Assembly: GCF_947581785.1 (NCBI RefSeq)
Contig: NZ_CANPVO010000001.1
Coordinates: 1-61,343, forward strand
Direction of reading: 5' to 3'
Length of the DNA stretch: 61,343 nt
Origin: Candidatus Palauibacter polyketidifaciens
GTDB lineage: Bacteria; Gemmatimonadota; Gemmatimonadetes; Palauibacterales; Palauibacteraceae
Part shown: in pieces, positions 16,845 through 26,112 of the stretch
Layout of the letters: every line of letters starts with the position of its first letter
Numbering within the stretch: the first letter of the stretch is position 1
Position numbers and translations under genes: made by a program
The notes under the pieces: model-generated
What the model saw: only the letters and a program-made list of their open reading frames with translations
What the model was told of the DNA's origin: nothing
Databases searched by the model: none

Positions 16845-18238
16845 CGGCGGCCACGCAGGCTCCGGCGGTGCGCTCGGGCTGGATTCGGGCGGCGCTCCGC
16901 CTGGACGCCGGCGGCGCCGGAAGCCCCGGCGAGGGCGGAGAGCGGGCGTACACCGGGGCATCGTGCGATTCGAGGACGCTGAAGCCCGGCGAGCTGTTCG
17001 TCGCGCTCGCCGGTGCACGGCACGACGCCGCCGATTTCCTCCCCCAGGCGGCGGCCCGGGGCGCGCCGGGCGCGATCGTTCGCGCCGGACGGGAAGATCT
17101 CGCGCTCGGGATGGAGTACTTTCCCGTCGCCGACCCTCTGAAGGCGCTCGGCGATCTCGCGGCCCGGGTCCGGCGCGAATCCGGCGCCACCGTCGTGGCG
17201 ATCACGGGCAGCTCGGGCAAGACGACCGTGAAGGAGATGATCGCCTGCGCTCTCTCCGGATCCCGCCGCGTGTACCGCACGGAAGGGAACTACAACAGCC
17301 AGGTGGGGCTTCCGCTCACAATCCTGCGTGCCTCTCCCGATGCGGACGTCTGGGTGCTGGAAGTCGGAGCGAGCGAGCCCGGGGAGATCGCCCGCCTGGC
17401 GGAGATCGCGCGGCCCGACCACGTCGTCATCACGACCGTCGGCGCCGCGCACCTCGAGTGTTTCGGGGATGTGCGCGGCGTCCTGCGAGAGAAGATGGCG
17501 CTGGCGCACGGCGCCTCGGGCCGCGGTGCGCTCATCGTGGGAGAGGAACCCGCGATCCTCGCGGAGGCCGCACGGGCCCACCGGCCCGACGCGATCGTGG
17601 CCGGCTTCGGACCCGGGGCCGACTTCGCACCCGAGACGCACGCGGTCGAAGCGGACAGGATCGAGTTCCGCCGCGGCGGAACCCGCGTCGCGCTGGGCGT
17701 GGGCGGCGAGCACCACCTGCGGGACGCGCTGATCGCGGCGGCGCTGGCGGAATCGCTGGAGGTGCCGCCCAACGCCGCGGCCCAGGGGCTGTCGCGCTAC
17801 GAACCGCTCGGCCTGCGCGGCGCGCTGCGCCGCATCGGGCGCCTGACGGTGCTGGCCGACTGCTACAACGCCAACCCGGATTCGTTTCGCGCGGCGATCG
17901 CCCAGACGCGCGACCTGCTCCCGGGACGCCGCCGCGCCGTGTTCGCGGGCTCGATGCTCGAACTCGGCTCCCAGGAGGTGAAGGCGCACCGCGAGATCGG
18001 CGACGAGATGCGGGCGGCGGGTTTCGACGTCATCGCGGCGACGGGCCTCTTCTGCGACGCGCCGTTCGAAGGCGTGCAAGGTCATGCCCTGATCCGGGCG
18101 GAGGACCCCGAAGCGGCCCTGCGGCCGTTTGCCGACGCCCTGGAAGGAGATGAGGTCGTGCTCGTAAAGGGCTCGCGCGGCGCCCGCCTCGAGCGGGTCA
18201 TCGACGAACTGGAAGCCCGTTTCGGAGGGGACGCCTGA
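16841..18238 (+). CDS. murF: UDP-MurNAc-tripeptide:D-alanyl-D-alanine ligase
   Basis: A 465-residue Mur ligase that adds D-Ala-D-Ala to complete the UDP-MurNAc-pentapeptide. Seen: SCDSRTLKPGELFVAL in the N-terminal domain, the ATP loop AITGSSGKTTVKEM, TEGNYNSQVGLPLT, which is characteristic of MurF, and DCYNANPDSF in the C-terminal domain. No ddl gene for making D-Ala-D-Ala is present in the cluster. GTG start overlapping the murE stop; the TGA shares its A with the ATG of mraY. Confidence 0.95.
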   Translation: MTAATQAPAVRSGWIRAALRLDAGGAGSPGEGGERAYTGASCDSRTLKPGELFVALAGARHDAADFLPQAAARGAPGAIVRAGREDLALGMEYFPVADPLKALGDLAARVRRESGATVVAITGSSGKTTVKEMIACALSGSRRVYRTEGNYNSQVGLPLTILRASPDADVWVLEVGASEPGEIARLAEIARPDHVVITTVGAAHLECFGDVRGVLREKMALAHGASGRGALIVGEEPAILAEAARAHRPDAIVAGFGPGADFAPETHAVEADRIEFRRGGTRVALGVGGEHHLRDALIAAALAESLEVPPNAAAQGLSRYEPLGLRGALRRIGRLTVLADCYNANPDSFRAAIAQTRDLLPGRRRAVFAGSMLELGSQEVKAHREIGDEMRAAGFDVIAATGLFCDAPFEGVQGHALIRAEDPEAALRPFADALEGDEVVLVKGSRGARLERVIDELEARFGGDA

Positions 18239-19344
18239 TGCTCTACCACTTCCTCTTCCCACTCGCGGACCAGCATATCCTGTTCAACGTCTTCCAGTAC
18301 ATCTCGTTCCGCGCGGCCGGCGCCATGGTGACGGCCCTCCTCACCGCGTTCATCATCGGGCCGGGCGTGATCCGCAAACTCAGGAAGCACGGTATCGGCC
18401 AGATCGTGCGGGCCGAGGGGCCGGCCACGCACCTCGTGAAGGCGGGCACGCCGACGATGGGCGGCATCATCATCCTCACCGCCTGTCTCCTCCCCACCCT
18501 CCTCTGGGCACGTCTGGACAACACGTACGTGTGGGTCGCCCTCGTCGTCACCGCCTGGATGGGCGCGATCGGCTTCATGGACGACTACCTGAAGATCGTG
18601 CGCCGTCACTCGCGCGGCCTGATCGCGCGGTACAAGCTCATCTGGCAGTTCGTGCTGGGTCTGGCGCTCGGCGGGTTCCTCCTCTGGCAGCCCCTTTCCT
18701 CCTACGGGGCGACCCAGACGATGCTCCCGTTCTTCAAGGATCTGACGGTCGTCATCGAGGTGGCGATCTTCCCGCTGTTCGTCGCCATCGTCGTGGCGGG
18801 GAGCGCGAACACGGTGAACCTGACGGACGGTCTCGACGGGCTGGCCACGGGACTCGCCGCGATCGCCGCGCTCACGTTCGGCGCCTTCGCCTACGCGATC
18901 GGCCGGGTGGATACGTCGGCCTACCTCGGCGTCCTGTACCTGAACGGGGCGGGGGAACTGTCGGTGTTCTGCGCCGCGCTGGCGGGGGCGGCGATCGGCT
19001 TTCTCTGGTTCAACGCCCATCCGGCAGAGGTCATCATGGGCGACACCGGGTCGCTCGCTCTCGGAGGCGCGCTCGGGGCCGTCGCCGTCCTCCTGAAGTC
19101 GGAATTCCTCCTCGTCATCGTCGGGGGCGTGTTCGTCCTCGAAGGGTTGTCCGTGATGCTCCAGACCGGATGGTTCAAATTCAGTCGCCGGCGTTGGGGA
19201 AAGGGGCGCCGGATCCTGCGCATGGCCCCGCTGCATCACCACTTCGAGAAACTCGGCTGGCCCGAGACGCGCGTCGTCGCGCGGTTCTACATCCTTGGCG
19301 TCATCTGCGCGCTCCTCGGCCTGGCGACGCTGAAGATCCGCTGA
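18238..19344 (+). CDS. mraY: Phospho-MurNAc-pentapeptide transferase
   Basis: A 368-residue polytopic inner-membrane enzyme with about ten helices that transfers phospho-MurNAc-pentapeptide to undecaprenyl phosphate, making lipid I. Typical motifs are GTPTMGGIIIL, the catalytic Asp pair in GFMDDYLKI, NLTDGLDGLATG, and MGDTGSLALGG followed by APLHHHFEKLGWPETRVV. All catalytic residues appear present. It overlaps both neighbours by one base (TGATG), which favours coupled translation. Confidence 0.97.
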   Translation: MLYHFLFPLADQHILFNVFQYISFRAAGAMVTALLTAFIIGPGVIRKLRKHGIGQIVRAEGPATHLVKAGTPTMGGIIILTACLLPTLLWARLDNTYVWVALVVTAWMGAIGFMDDYLKIVRRHSRGLIARYKLIWQFVLGLALGGFLLWQPLSSYGATQTMLPFFKDLTVVIEVAIFPLFVAIVVAGSANTVNLTDGLDGLATGLAAIAALTFGAFAYAIGRVDTSAYLGVLYLNGAGELSVFCAALAGAAIGFLWFNAHPAEVIMGDTGSLALGGALGAVAVLLKSEFLLVIVGGVFVLEGLSVMLQTGWFKFSRRRWGKGRRILRMAPLHHHFEKLGWPETRVVARFYILGVICALLGLATLKIR

Positions 19345-20753
19345 TGGCAGACGACCGACGTCCTCCGCTCTTCGGGCCCGGCGAGCCCGTGGCCGTCCTC
19401 GGACTCGGCGTGTCGGGGACCGCCGCGGCGCGTCTCCTGCACGCACTCGGAGCGGACGTATACGCGAGCGATGCGTTCGAGGGGCCTCGCCAGCGGGAGG
19501 CCGTGGAAGCCCTCACCGCCGAGGGCATCGACGCGGAGGTGGGACAGCACGACGTGGAGCGAATCCTGAACGCCGACCTCGTCGTGACGAGTCCGGGAAT
19601 ATCGCCGACGGCCGAGATCCGGCGGACGGTGGCGGACGCGGGCGTGCCTACCGTGGCCGAAATCGAGGTCGCCTATCGGCACCTCCGCTCGCGGGTCATC
19701 GGCATCACGGGCACGAACGGCAAGACGACGACGACCGCGCTCTGCGGGCACCTGCTGCAGGAGGCCGGCGTGGACGCGCTCACCGCGGGGAACATCGGCC
19801 GCCCGCTCTCCGAGATACCGCTGATGAAGCGGCAGCCGGATTGGCTCGTGGTCGAGCTGAGTTCATTCCAGCTCGCCGACCTCAGGGCGTTCAGACCCGA
19901 GGTCGGCCTGCTCGTGAACCTCGCGGCGGACCACCTTGACTGGTATTCGAGCATCGAGCGCTACTACGAGGACAAGGCGCGCCTGTTCGCGAACGCCAAC
20001 GAGGACAGCCGATGGGTCCTGAACGGCGATGACGACGATGTGCTCGCCATGGCGGAACCGGTCGCCGGACACCGCTACATCGCTTCGATCGGGCCGCACG
20101 CGGAACCGGGAGCGTGGCTGGACGAAGCGGGGACGCTCGTCCAGCGTCTCGAGGCCGGGGGGGCGCCGGAGCCGTGGATCGCGGCCGGCGAGCTACAACT
20201 GGTCGGCGACCACAATGTCATGAACGCGCTCATGGCGGGGCTCGGGGCGGCGCTCGCCGGATGCGAGGCTGCGGCGATCGGAGCCGGACTCGCTTCCTTC
20301 CAGGGACTTCCCCATCGCCTCCAGAGAGTGGGCGAGTTCGAGCGCGTGCTGTGGATCAACGACTCCAAGGGAACGAACGTCTCCGCGACACGCGTGGCCC
20401 TCAACGCGTTCCATCGGCCCCTCGTGGCGCTCCTCGGAGGCCGGCACAAGGGCGAGTCGTACCGGTCGCTCGCCCCCGCGCTGCGCGAGAACGCGCGAGC
20501 CCTGATCGCGTTCGGAGAGGCCGCGCCGCAGATCGTGCGGGAGCTGGGCGATGTGGCGCCGGTCGAGGTCGCCCGCGGATTTCCGCAGCTCGTGCGCCTC
20601 GCCCGCGAGGCGGCCCAACCCGGCGATGTCGTCCTCTTCTCCCCCGCCTGCTCCAGCTACGACATGTTCCCGGACTACCGGAAGCGCGGCCGGACCTTCG
20701 AGGCGTGTGTCCGCGAATCGTATGAGGGACCGGCCCCGGAGCGGGCGACGTGA
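19344..20753 (+). CDS. murD: UDP-MurNAc-L-alanine:D-glutamate ligase
   Basis: A 469-residue Mur ligase that adds D-Glu. Seen: AVLGLGVSGTAAARLLHALG in the N-terminal Rossmann domain, GITGTNGKTTTTALCG, TAGNIGRPL, ELSSFQLADL, and NDSKGTNVSATRVAL in the C-terminal domain, which is typical for MurD. The frame is open far upstream inside mraY, but the ATG at 19344 overlaps the mraY stop and starts at the expected N-terminus. The end overlaps ftsW by GTGA. Confidence 0.95.
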   Translation: MADDRRPPLFGPGEPVAVLGLGVSGTAAARLLHALGADVYASDAFEGPRQREAVEALTAEGIDAEVGQHDVERILNADLVVTSPGISPTAEIRRTVADAGVPTVAEIEVAYRHLRSRVIGITGTNGKTTTTALCGHLLQEAGVDALTAGNIGRPLSEIPLMKRQPDWLVVELSSFQLADLRAFRPEVGLLVNLAADHLDWYSSIERYYEDKARLFANANEDSRWVLNGDDDDVLAMAEPVAGHRYIASIGPHAEPGAWLDEAGTLVQRLEAGGAPEPWIAAGELQLVGDHNVMNALMAGLGAALAGCEAAAIGAGLASFQGLPHRLQRVGEFERVLWINDSKGTNVSATRVALNAFHRPLVALLGGRHKGESYRSLAPALRENARALIAFGEAAPQIVRELGDVAPVEVARGFPQLVRLAREAAQPGDVVLFSPACSSYDMFPDYRKRGRTFEACVRESYEGPAPERAT

Positions 20754-21904
20754 CGGAGCACGCCCTTTCACGGGAACTCCCGCGCGTTCAGGAGTTCGCC
20801 GGTGCGCCGGCGTGGGTGCGGAATGCGCTCATCGGGATCACGCTCGTCCTCGTCGTGTTCGGGCTCCTCTCCGTTTATTCCGCGAGCTCCTTCGCGGCGC
20901 AGCAGAGCGGACTGCCGGGGAACCACGTGCTCATGAGCCAGCTGGCTCGCGCCGCCGTCGGCCTCGTGGCCCTGATCGTCGCCGCCTTCATCGATTATCG
21001 CGTGTACAGGCGGTTCGCGTGGCCGATCCTCGCGGCGGTGGCGGCTCTTCTTGTCGTCATGATCCTCCCGTTCACGACGGACATCGCGCCCGCCCGGAAC
21101 GGGTCCCGCCGCTGGCTGATGCTCGGGCCGGCGACCTTTCAGCCCTCGGAACTCGCCAAGGTGGCCGTCGTCTTCTGGACGGCCGCGCTCGCCGTTCGCA
21201 AGCAGCGGGCCTTCAACAGTTTTCTGCGCGGAGTGCTCCCGTTCCTCCTCGTCCTGGGCCCCCTGCTCGTCCTCATCGCGGCGGAGCCGCACCTCTCGGC
21301 GACGCTGATCACGGCGGCGCTGGCGGCGACCGTGCTCTTCGCGGCCGGGATGCGCATCCGGCATTTTCTGTTCCTCACGCTGCTCATCGGCGCCGGGGTG
21401 GTGTGGCTCGTGCGCTCGAACAGCTACCAGCTCACGCGGATTCTCGCGTTTCTCAATCCGGAGGCGGACACGTCGGGCGCCGGCTACCAGTTGCAGCAGG
21501 CGCAGATTGCGATCGGCTCGGGCGGGATACTGGGCGCCGGCTATGGCGAAAGCACGCAGAAGCTCCACTACCTGCCCGAAGCGCAGAACGACTTCATCTA
21601 TCCGATTATCGCAGAGGAGTGGGGGTTCGTGGGCGCGGTCACGATGATCGTCCTCTTCCTTGCGTGGACGCACCTCGGATTCCGGATCGCGAAGTCCGCC
21701 CCGGATCTGTTCGGGCGCCTGATCGCGATCGGGCTTACGACGATCATCGCCATCGGAGCGTTCGGACACATTGGAATCACGATGGGGCTGCTGCCCACGA
21801 CGGGGGTGAGCCTCCCCTTCATCAGTTCCGGTGGCACGGGGCTCGTCATGGCGCTCGGCGTCACGGGCGTCCTGCTCAACGTGGCTTCGCGGCGGAGATG
21901 CTGA
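20750..21904 (+). CDS. ftsW: Septal peptidoglycan glycosyltransferase FtsW
   Basis: A 384-residue SEDS-family membrane protein with about ten helices. It polymerises glycan strands from lipid II with its partner FtsI. SVYSASSFAA, GSRRWLMLGPATFQPSELAK, and NDFIYPIIAEEWGFVGA containing the conserved acidic residues are present, as is the end motif PTTGVSLPFISSGGTGL. GTG start overlapping the murD stop. RodA has similar motifs, but the position between murD and murG makes FtsW the clear choice. Confidence 0.95.
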   Translation: MTEHALSRELPRVQEFAGAPAWVRNALIGITLVLVVFGLLSVYSASSFAAQQSGLPGNHVLMSQLARAAVGLVALIVAAFIDYRVYRRFAWPILAAVAALLVVMILPFTTDIAPARNGSRRWLMLGPATFQPSELAKVAVVFWTAALAVRKQRAFNSFLRGVLPFLLVLGPLLVLIAAEPHLSATLITAALAATVLFAAGMRIRHFLFLTLLIGAGVVWLVRSNSYQLTRILAFLNPEADTSGAGYQLQQAQIAIGSGGILGAGYGESTQKLHYLPEAQNDFIYPIIAEEWGFVGAVTMIVLFLAWTHLGFRIAKSAPDLFGRLIAIGLTTIIAIGAFGHIGITMGLLPTTGVSLPFISSGGTGLVMALGVTGVLLNVASRRRC

Positions 21905-21907
21905 CGC

Positions 21908-23059
21908 ATGGCGTCGCCTCGTATTCTGATCGCGGGAGGCGGCACCGGCGGCCACCTGTATCCCGCCCTGAACCTGGCCGCGGCCTTCGGCCGGCTGGCC
22001 CCCGAGGTCGAATGCGTGTTCCTGGGCGGACGGCGGGGGTTGGAGGCCCGCGTGCTGCCTGACGCCGGGTACGAGTTCCGGCTCCTGCCGCTGCAACCGC
22101 TGTACCGGCAGCGGCCCTGGCGGAACTGGCGCCTGTTCGCATCGGCTCCGACCGTCCTCGCCGGCGTGCGGCGCGCGTTCCGGGATTTCGATCCGGGGCT
22201 CGTCGTGGGCACGGGGGGATATGTGGCGGGGCCCGCGCTCGCGGGAGCCCGCCTCCGCGGAGTCCCGGCGGCGATCCAGGAGCAGAATGCGGCGCCCGGT
22301 CTCGTGACGCGCCTGTTCGCGCCGGGCGTCCACCAGGTCCACCTCGGATACCCCGAGGCCGAAGCCCGCCTCCGGGTCGGCGGCCGCACGCGTCTGAGCG
22401 CGCTGGGGAACCCCGTCGCCCCCGCGATGGACCGTACGGCGGACGCCGGCGATTCAAGCCGCCCGGCTCCGGCGCGCTTCGATTGGCCCGCGGGCCGGAA
22501 CCTCCTCGTCTTCGGCGGGAGCCAGGGCGCGCTCGGCCTCAACCGCGCCTTTCTGCGAGACCTCGAGTGGGCGGCGCGGGACGCCTCGGCGTGGCCGGAC
22601 GACGTCTCGGTCGTGTGGATCGCCGGACCGGCGCACGCGGCCGAACTCGCCGCGCGCACGTCGGAACTCCCCCTCGCGGACCGCGTGCACGTCGTGTCCT
22701 ACATCGATGACCTGGGCCGACAGCTGGACAGGGTGACACTGGCGCTGTGCCGGTCGGGGGCGATGTCGCTCGCCGAGTTATGCGCCGCGGGCCGACCGGC
22801 CGTGCTCGTGCCGCTTCCGACCTCCGCCGGGGGGCACCAGCTGACGAACGCCCGGGCGCTGGCGGCGGCGGGCGCGGCGGAGGTCCGCGAGGAGGAGAGC
22901 GTCGAGGCCGGCGAGTTGTGGTCGCTCTGTCGCGATATCCTCACCGACGATGGGCGCCTGGCCCGGATGTCCGCGGCCGCCGAGAGCCGCGGCCGGCCGG
23001 ACGCGGCCCTCGAGATCGCCCGCGAGATGCTCACGCTCCTGGATCGGCGCGCGGCGTGA
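21908..23059 (+). CDS. murG: UDP-GlcNAc:lipid I N-acetylglucosaminyltransferase
   Basis: A 383-residue GT-B glycosyltransferase that makes lipid II on the inner face of the membrane. GGGTGGHLYPALNLA at residues 9-23 is the acceptor-side glycine loop, and GTGGYVAGPALAGA is also conserved. The donor domain has VFGGSQGALGLNRA, CRSGAMSLAELCAAGRPAVLVPLP and the GHQLTNARALAAAGAA motif. The ATG follows the ftsW stop by 3 bases; the TGA overlaps the GTG of murC. Confidence 0.96.
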   Translation: MASPRILIAGGGTGGHLYPALNLAAAFGRLAPEVECVFLGGRRGLEARVLPDAGYEFRLLPLQPLYRQRPWRNWRLFASAPTVLAGVRRAFRDFDPGLVVGTGGYVAGPALAGARLRGVPAAIQEQNAAPGLVTRLFAPGVHQVHLGYPEAEARLRVGGRTRLSALGNPVAPAMDRTADAGDSSRPAPARFDWPAGRNLLVFGGSQGALGLNRAFLRDLEWAARDASAWPDDVSVVWIAGPAHAAELAARTSELPLADRVHVVSYIDDLGRQLDRVTLALCRSGAMSLAELCAAGRPAVLVPLPTSAGGHQLTNARALAAAGAAEVREEESVEAGELWSLCRDILTDDGRLARMSAAAESRGRPDAALEIAREMLTLLDRRAA

Positions 23060-24474
23060 CGGGGGCGGCGACGGCTGCGCCCCGTCCGGCGGGGACCGCG
23101 GATCTCCCGGCACCCGGTGCCCACGTCCATCTGATGGGGATCGGCGGCGCCGGCATGCGCGGACTCGCCCTTCTCTTCGACCGTGCCGGCTACGTCGTGA
23201 GCGGGTGCGACCGCGCCCCCGCGGATGCCCTCGGCGACCTTGCCGCGAAAGGGATCCGGGTCGAGCGGGGGCATTCCATCGCCCACCTGTCCGGGGTCGA
23301 TCTGCTCGTTCGAAGTTCGGCCGTGCCGGCAGACGAGCCGGAGGTCGTCGGAGCGGAAGTCGCGGGCATACCGGTGATGCGCAGGGCCCGGGCGCTCGGC
23401 GCCCTCCTCAACGGGCAGGCGATGGTCGGCGTTGCGGGGACGCACGGGAAGACGACGATCACCGCGATGACCGGGCACGCGGCGGCCGCGGCCGGGCTCG
23501 ATCCCCTCGTCCTCGTCGGCGGCCGCGTCGACGCGTGGAAGGGGTTTACGCGGCTGGGGGATGGTCCCGCCATCGTGGAAGCCGATGAATTCGACCGCTC
23601 CTTCCTCGAACTTCATCCCACGCTTGCCGTGATCAGCTCGCTCGAGCCTGAGCATCTCGATACCTACGGGGACTGGGAGAGTCTCCGTTCCGCGTTCGCG
23701 GATTTCGCCGGGCGGACCCGGAACGCCGAAGGTCTCATCTACTGCCGCGATGACGAGGGCGCCCGCAAACTCGCGGAGGCGTGCGGGTTCTCCGGCACGG
23801 GGCGCGGTTTCGGGTACGGTTTCGGGGACGGAGCCTGGTGCAGGCTCGAAGAGGCGGGGCCGCGCACGCTGCGCCTCTCCTGGCCGGACGGGACGGTCGA
23901 TCTCACGCTCCGCGTGCCCGGGCGCCACAACCAGCTCAACGCCGCGGCGGCCTTCCTCGCCGCGTTGCGGCTCGGCGGCGATCCTCGGGCGGCGGCGCGC
24001 GGGCTCGGCGAGTTCCGCGGCGTGGCGCGCCGGCTCGAGATGATCGCGGCTTGGCCCGACCTCACGGTCTTTGACGACTACGCGCACCATCCGACCGAGG
24101 TCGCGGCGTCGCTCGCCGCGCTGCGGGAAGCCTATCCGGACGCCCGGCTGACGGTCGTCTTTCAGCCGCACCTGTTCACCCGGACGCGCGACTTCGCGGA
24201 CGCGTTCACCCGCGCCCTGACGACTGCGGACGAGGCGCGCGTGCTCCCCATCTATCCCGCGCGCGAAACGCCGCTTCCAGGCGTCACCTCGGAGCTGATC
24301 ATCGGCGGGGCCGGAGCGACCGCGGCGCCGATCGACCGGAAGGACGCGCGGGAACTCGTGCCGGCGGAGGTCGGCGCCGGAGAGGCGGTGCTCGTCTTCA
24401 TGGGCGCCGGCGACGTCACCGACCTCGCGCACGCGGCGGTCCAGCGGCGGGCGGGCGATGCGGTGGGAACGTGA
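23056..24474 (+). CDS. murC: UDP-MurNAc:L-alanine ligase
   Basis: A 472-residue Mur ligase, the first of the peptide-adding enzymes. HLMGIGGAGMRGLALL marks the UDP-binding domain, GVAGTHGKTTITAMTG the ATP loop and EADEFDRSFLELHP the middle domain. VFDDYAHHPTEVAASLAALR and FQPHLFTRTRDFADAF lie in the C-terminal domain and are diagnostic for MurC. GTG 23056 overlaps the murG stop; upstream open frame lies within murG and is ignored. The end overlaps murB by 17 bases. Confidence 0.96.
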   Translation: MTGAATAAPRPAGTADLPAPGAHVHLMGIGGAGMRGLALLFDRAGYVVSGCDRAPADALGDLAAKGIRVERGHSIAHLSGVDLLVRSSAVPADEPEVVGAEVAGIPVMRRARALGALLNGQAMVGVAGTHGKTTITAMTGHAAAAAGLDPLVLVGGRVDAWKGFTRLGDGPAIVEADEFDRSFLELHPTLAVISSLEPEHLDTYGDWESLRSAFADFAGRTRNAEGLIYCRDDEGARKLAEACGFSGTGRGFGYGFGDGAWCRLEEAGPRTLRLSWPDGTVDLTLRVPGRHNQLNAAAAFLAALRLGGDPRAAARGLGEFRGVARRLEMIAAWPDLTVFDDYAHHPTEVAASLAALREAYPDARLTVVFQPHLFTRTRDFADAFTRALTTADEARVLPIYPARETPLPGVTSELIIGGAGATAAPIDRKDARELVPAEVGAGEAVLVFMGAGDVTDLAHAAVQRRAGDAVGT

Positions 24475-25351
24475 CGTCCCGCTCGCGCCCCTGGTCCGCT
24501 ACCGGATCGGCGGGCCGGCCGCGCGGCTCGCGCGACCTCGCTCGATGGCGGAGCTGGACACCGCGCTGCGCGAAACGTCCGGCCGCGGCTGCCGCGTGCT
24601 GGGGACCGGTGCGAACCTCCTCATCGGGGACGACGGAGTGGCGGAACCCGTCCTCGTCCTCGAGGGCGATTTCGGGGCCGTCCGGGTCGAGGCCACCGCC
24701 ATCGAGGCGGGGGCCGGCGCCCGCCTGCCCGCCCTTGCCCAGACCGCACGCCGCAACGGACGGTCGGGATTCCACTTCCTGGAGGCCGTCCCCGGCACCC
24801 TCGGCGGAGGCCTGCGGATGAATGCCGGGTCGAGGGACGAGGGACTCTGGGACCGCGTCGAATGGGCGGAAGCCGTGACGCCGGAGGGCGAACTCGTGCG
24901 GGTCCGGCCCGAGGAGGCGCAGCCCGCGTATCGCCATGTGCGCGTGCCGGCCGACTGGGTGTTCGTGCGCGCGCGCCTCGACGCGAAGCCGGCCGAGGCG
25001 GACGCCGTTCGCGATGCACACCTGAACTTCCGCGAACGAAAGGTACGGGATCAGGTGTACGACCTGCCCTCGGTGGGTTCGACCTGGAAGAACCCGGGTC
25101 CGCCGCATCCGCCGGCCTGGAAGATCGTCGACGAGGTCGAAATGAGAGGGGCCCGGGTCGGGGGCGCGCGGATCCACGAGCGGCACGCGAACTTCATCGT
25201 CAATCTCGGCGGGGCGCGCGCCGCCGACGTGATCGGACTCATGGCGGAGACTCGCCGCCGCGCCCTCGCGCGTCTCCGCGTGGCGCTGGAGCCGGAGATC
25301 CACCTGTGGGGGTTCGATCCCGCGCAACTCGCCCGCGTGGGGGCCGCATGA
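24458..25351 (+). CDS. murB: UDP-N-acetylenolpyruvoylglucosamine reductase
   Basis: A 297-residue FAD enzyme that reduces enolpyruvyl-UDP-GlcNAc to UDP-MurNAc with NADPH. Seen: YRIGGPAARLARP, GTGANLLIGDDGV (FAD binding), AVPGTLGGGLRMNAGS, the catalytic serine in SVGSTWKNP, and the acid residue near the end in LEPEIHLWG. The short substrate loop without the type I insertion indicates type II MurB. It begins inside the 3' end of murC and overlaps ftsQ by ATGA. Confidence 0.95.
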   Translation: MRWERDVPLAPLVRYRIGGPAARLARPRSMAELDTALRETSGRGCRVLGTGANLLIGDDGVAEPVLVLEGDFGAVRVEATAIEAGAGARLPALAQTARRNGRSGFHFLEAVPGTLGGGLRMNAGSRDEGLWDRVEWAEAVTPEGELVRVRPEEAQPAYRHVRVPADWVFVRARLDAKPAEADAVRDAHLNFRERKVRDQVYDLPSVGSTWKNPGPPHPPAWKIVDEVEMRGARVGGARIHERHANFIVNLGGARAADVIGLMAETRRRALARLRVALEPEIHLWGFDPAQLARVGAA

Positions 25352-26112
25352 TCTCTCCCGGGACGTCGCGCTCCCGACGCATCACCCGCCGAGGACGCCG
25401 CAGGCTCCTCTTCGCCCTGATGGCCGCCTCGATCGGCCTTTCCGTTCCCATCTGGGTGCCGCCCCTCCTCGCGGCGCTGTCCGCGTTTCAGGTTGCGGAA
25501 CTCCACGTGACCGGGACCGAGCACATCCCGCCCGACGAGATCAGGGCACTCGCCGTCACCCCGGACGCGTCCGTGTGGGACGACCCCGCGACGTGGGAGG
25601 AGCGCGTCCGCGCACATCCGATGGTTCGCGAGGCCACGGCCCGCCGAGAGGGCTTCAACACCCTCGAGATCGCCATCGTGGAGCGACGTCCGATCGCGCT
25701 CGTGGCGACGCCCGAACTGCGTCCCGTGAGCGCGGATGGCTACGTGCTGCCGCTCGACCCCTCCGCCGAGTCGCTCGACCTGCCGATCATCCGGGGCCCG
25801 GTCGAAACGGAGGGCGGATTCGTGAAGGACCCGGGAATGCGGGAGCTCATCCTCGCGCTCGCGCGCATGGATCGGACGCGGAGCGATTTCATGTCGCTCG
25901 TCTCCGAGGTCGGGGCCGCGGCGGAGGGCGGATACCGTTTCCTCCTCCTGCCCGGCGCCGGGGCGGATGTCGTGCTTCTGCCCGGCGATGAGCCCCTGCG
26001 CGCCCTCGACCGGGTATCGATCGCGCTCGGGCAGATCGAGGATCGACGCGTCGCACGTGCGGATGCGCGGTTCAGAGGCCAAGTTGTACTGACGCGCGTG
26101 GAGGAGCGATGA
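25348..26112 (+). CDS. ftsQ: Cell division protein FtsQ
   Basis: A 254-residue bitopic membrane protein with a very basic cytoplasmic tail, one membrane segment (about residues 23-42) and a POTRA domain (FQVAELHVTGTEHIPPDEIRAL). A beta domain follows. FtsQ recruits FtsL and FtsB and links early and late division proteins. The ATG at 25348 overlaps the murB stop and gives the right topology; a longer reading of the frame runs inside murB. The TGA overlaps the ftsA start (ATGA). Confidence 0.9.
   Translation: MISPGTSRSRRITRRGRRRLLFALMAASIGLSVPIWVPPLLAALSAFQVAELHVTGTEHIPPDEIRALAVTPDASVWDDPATWEERVRAHPMVREATARREGFNTLEIAIVERRPIALVATPELRPVSADGYVLPLDPSAESLDLPIIRGPVETEGGFVKDPGMRELILALARMDRTRSDFMSLVSEVGAAAEGGYRFLLLPGAGADVVLLPGDEPLRALDRVSIALGQIEDRRVARADARFRGQVVLTRVEER

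Noticed and set aside
13857-17018. Minus-strand open frame of 1053 codons across ftsI and murE
   Set aside because: Composition is dominated by Arg, Gly, Ala and Glu with no domain; it is antisense to ftsI and murE, which are certain.
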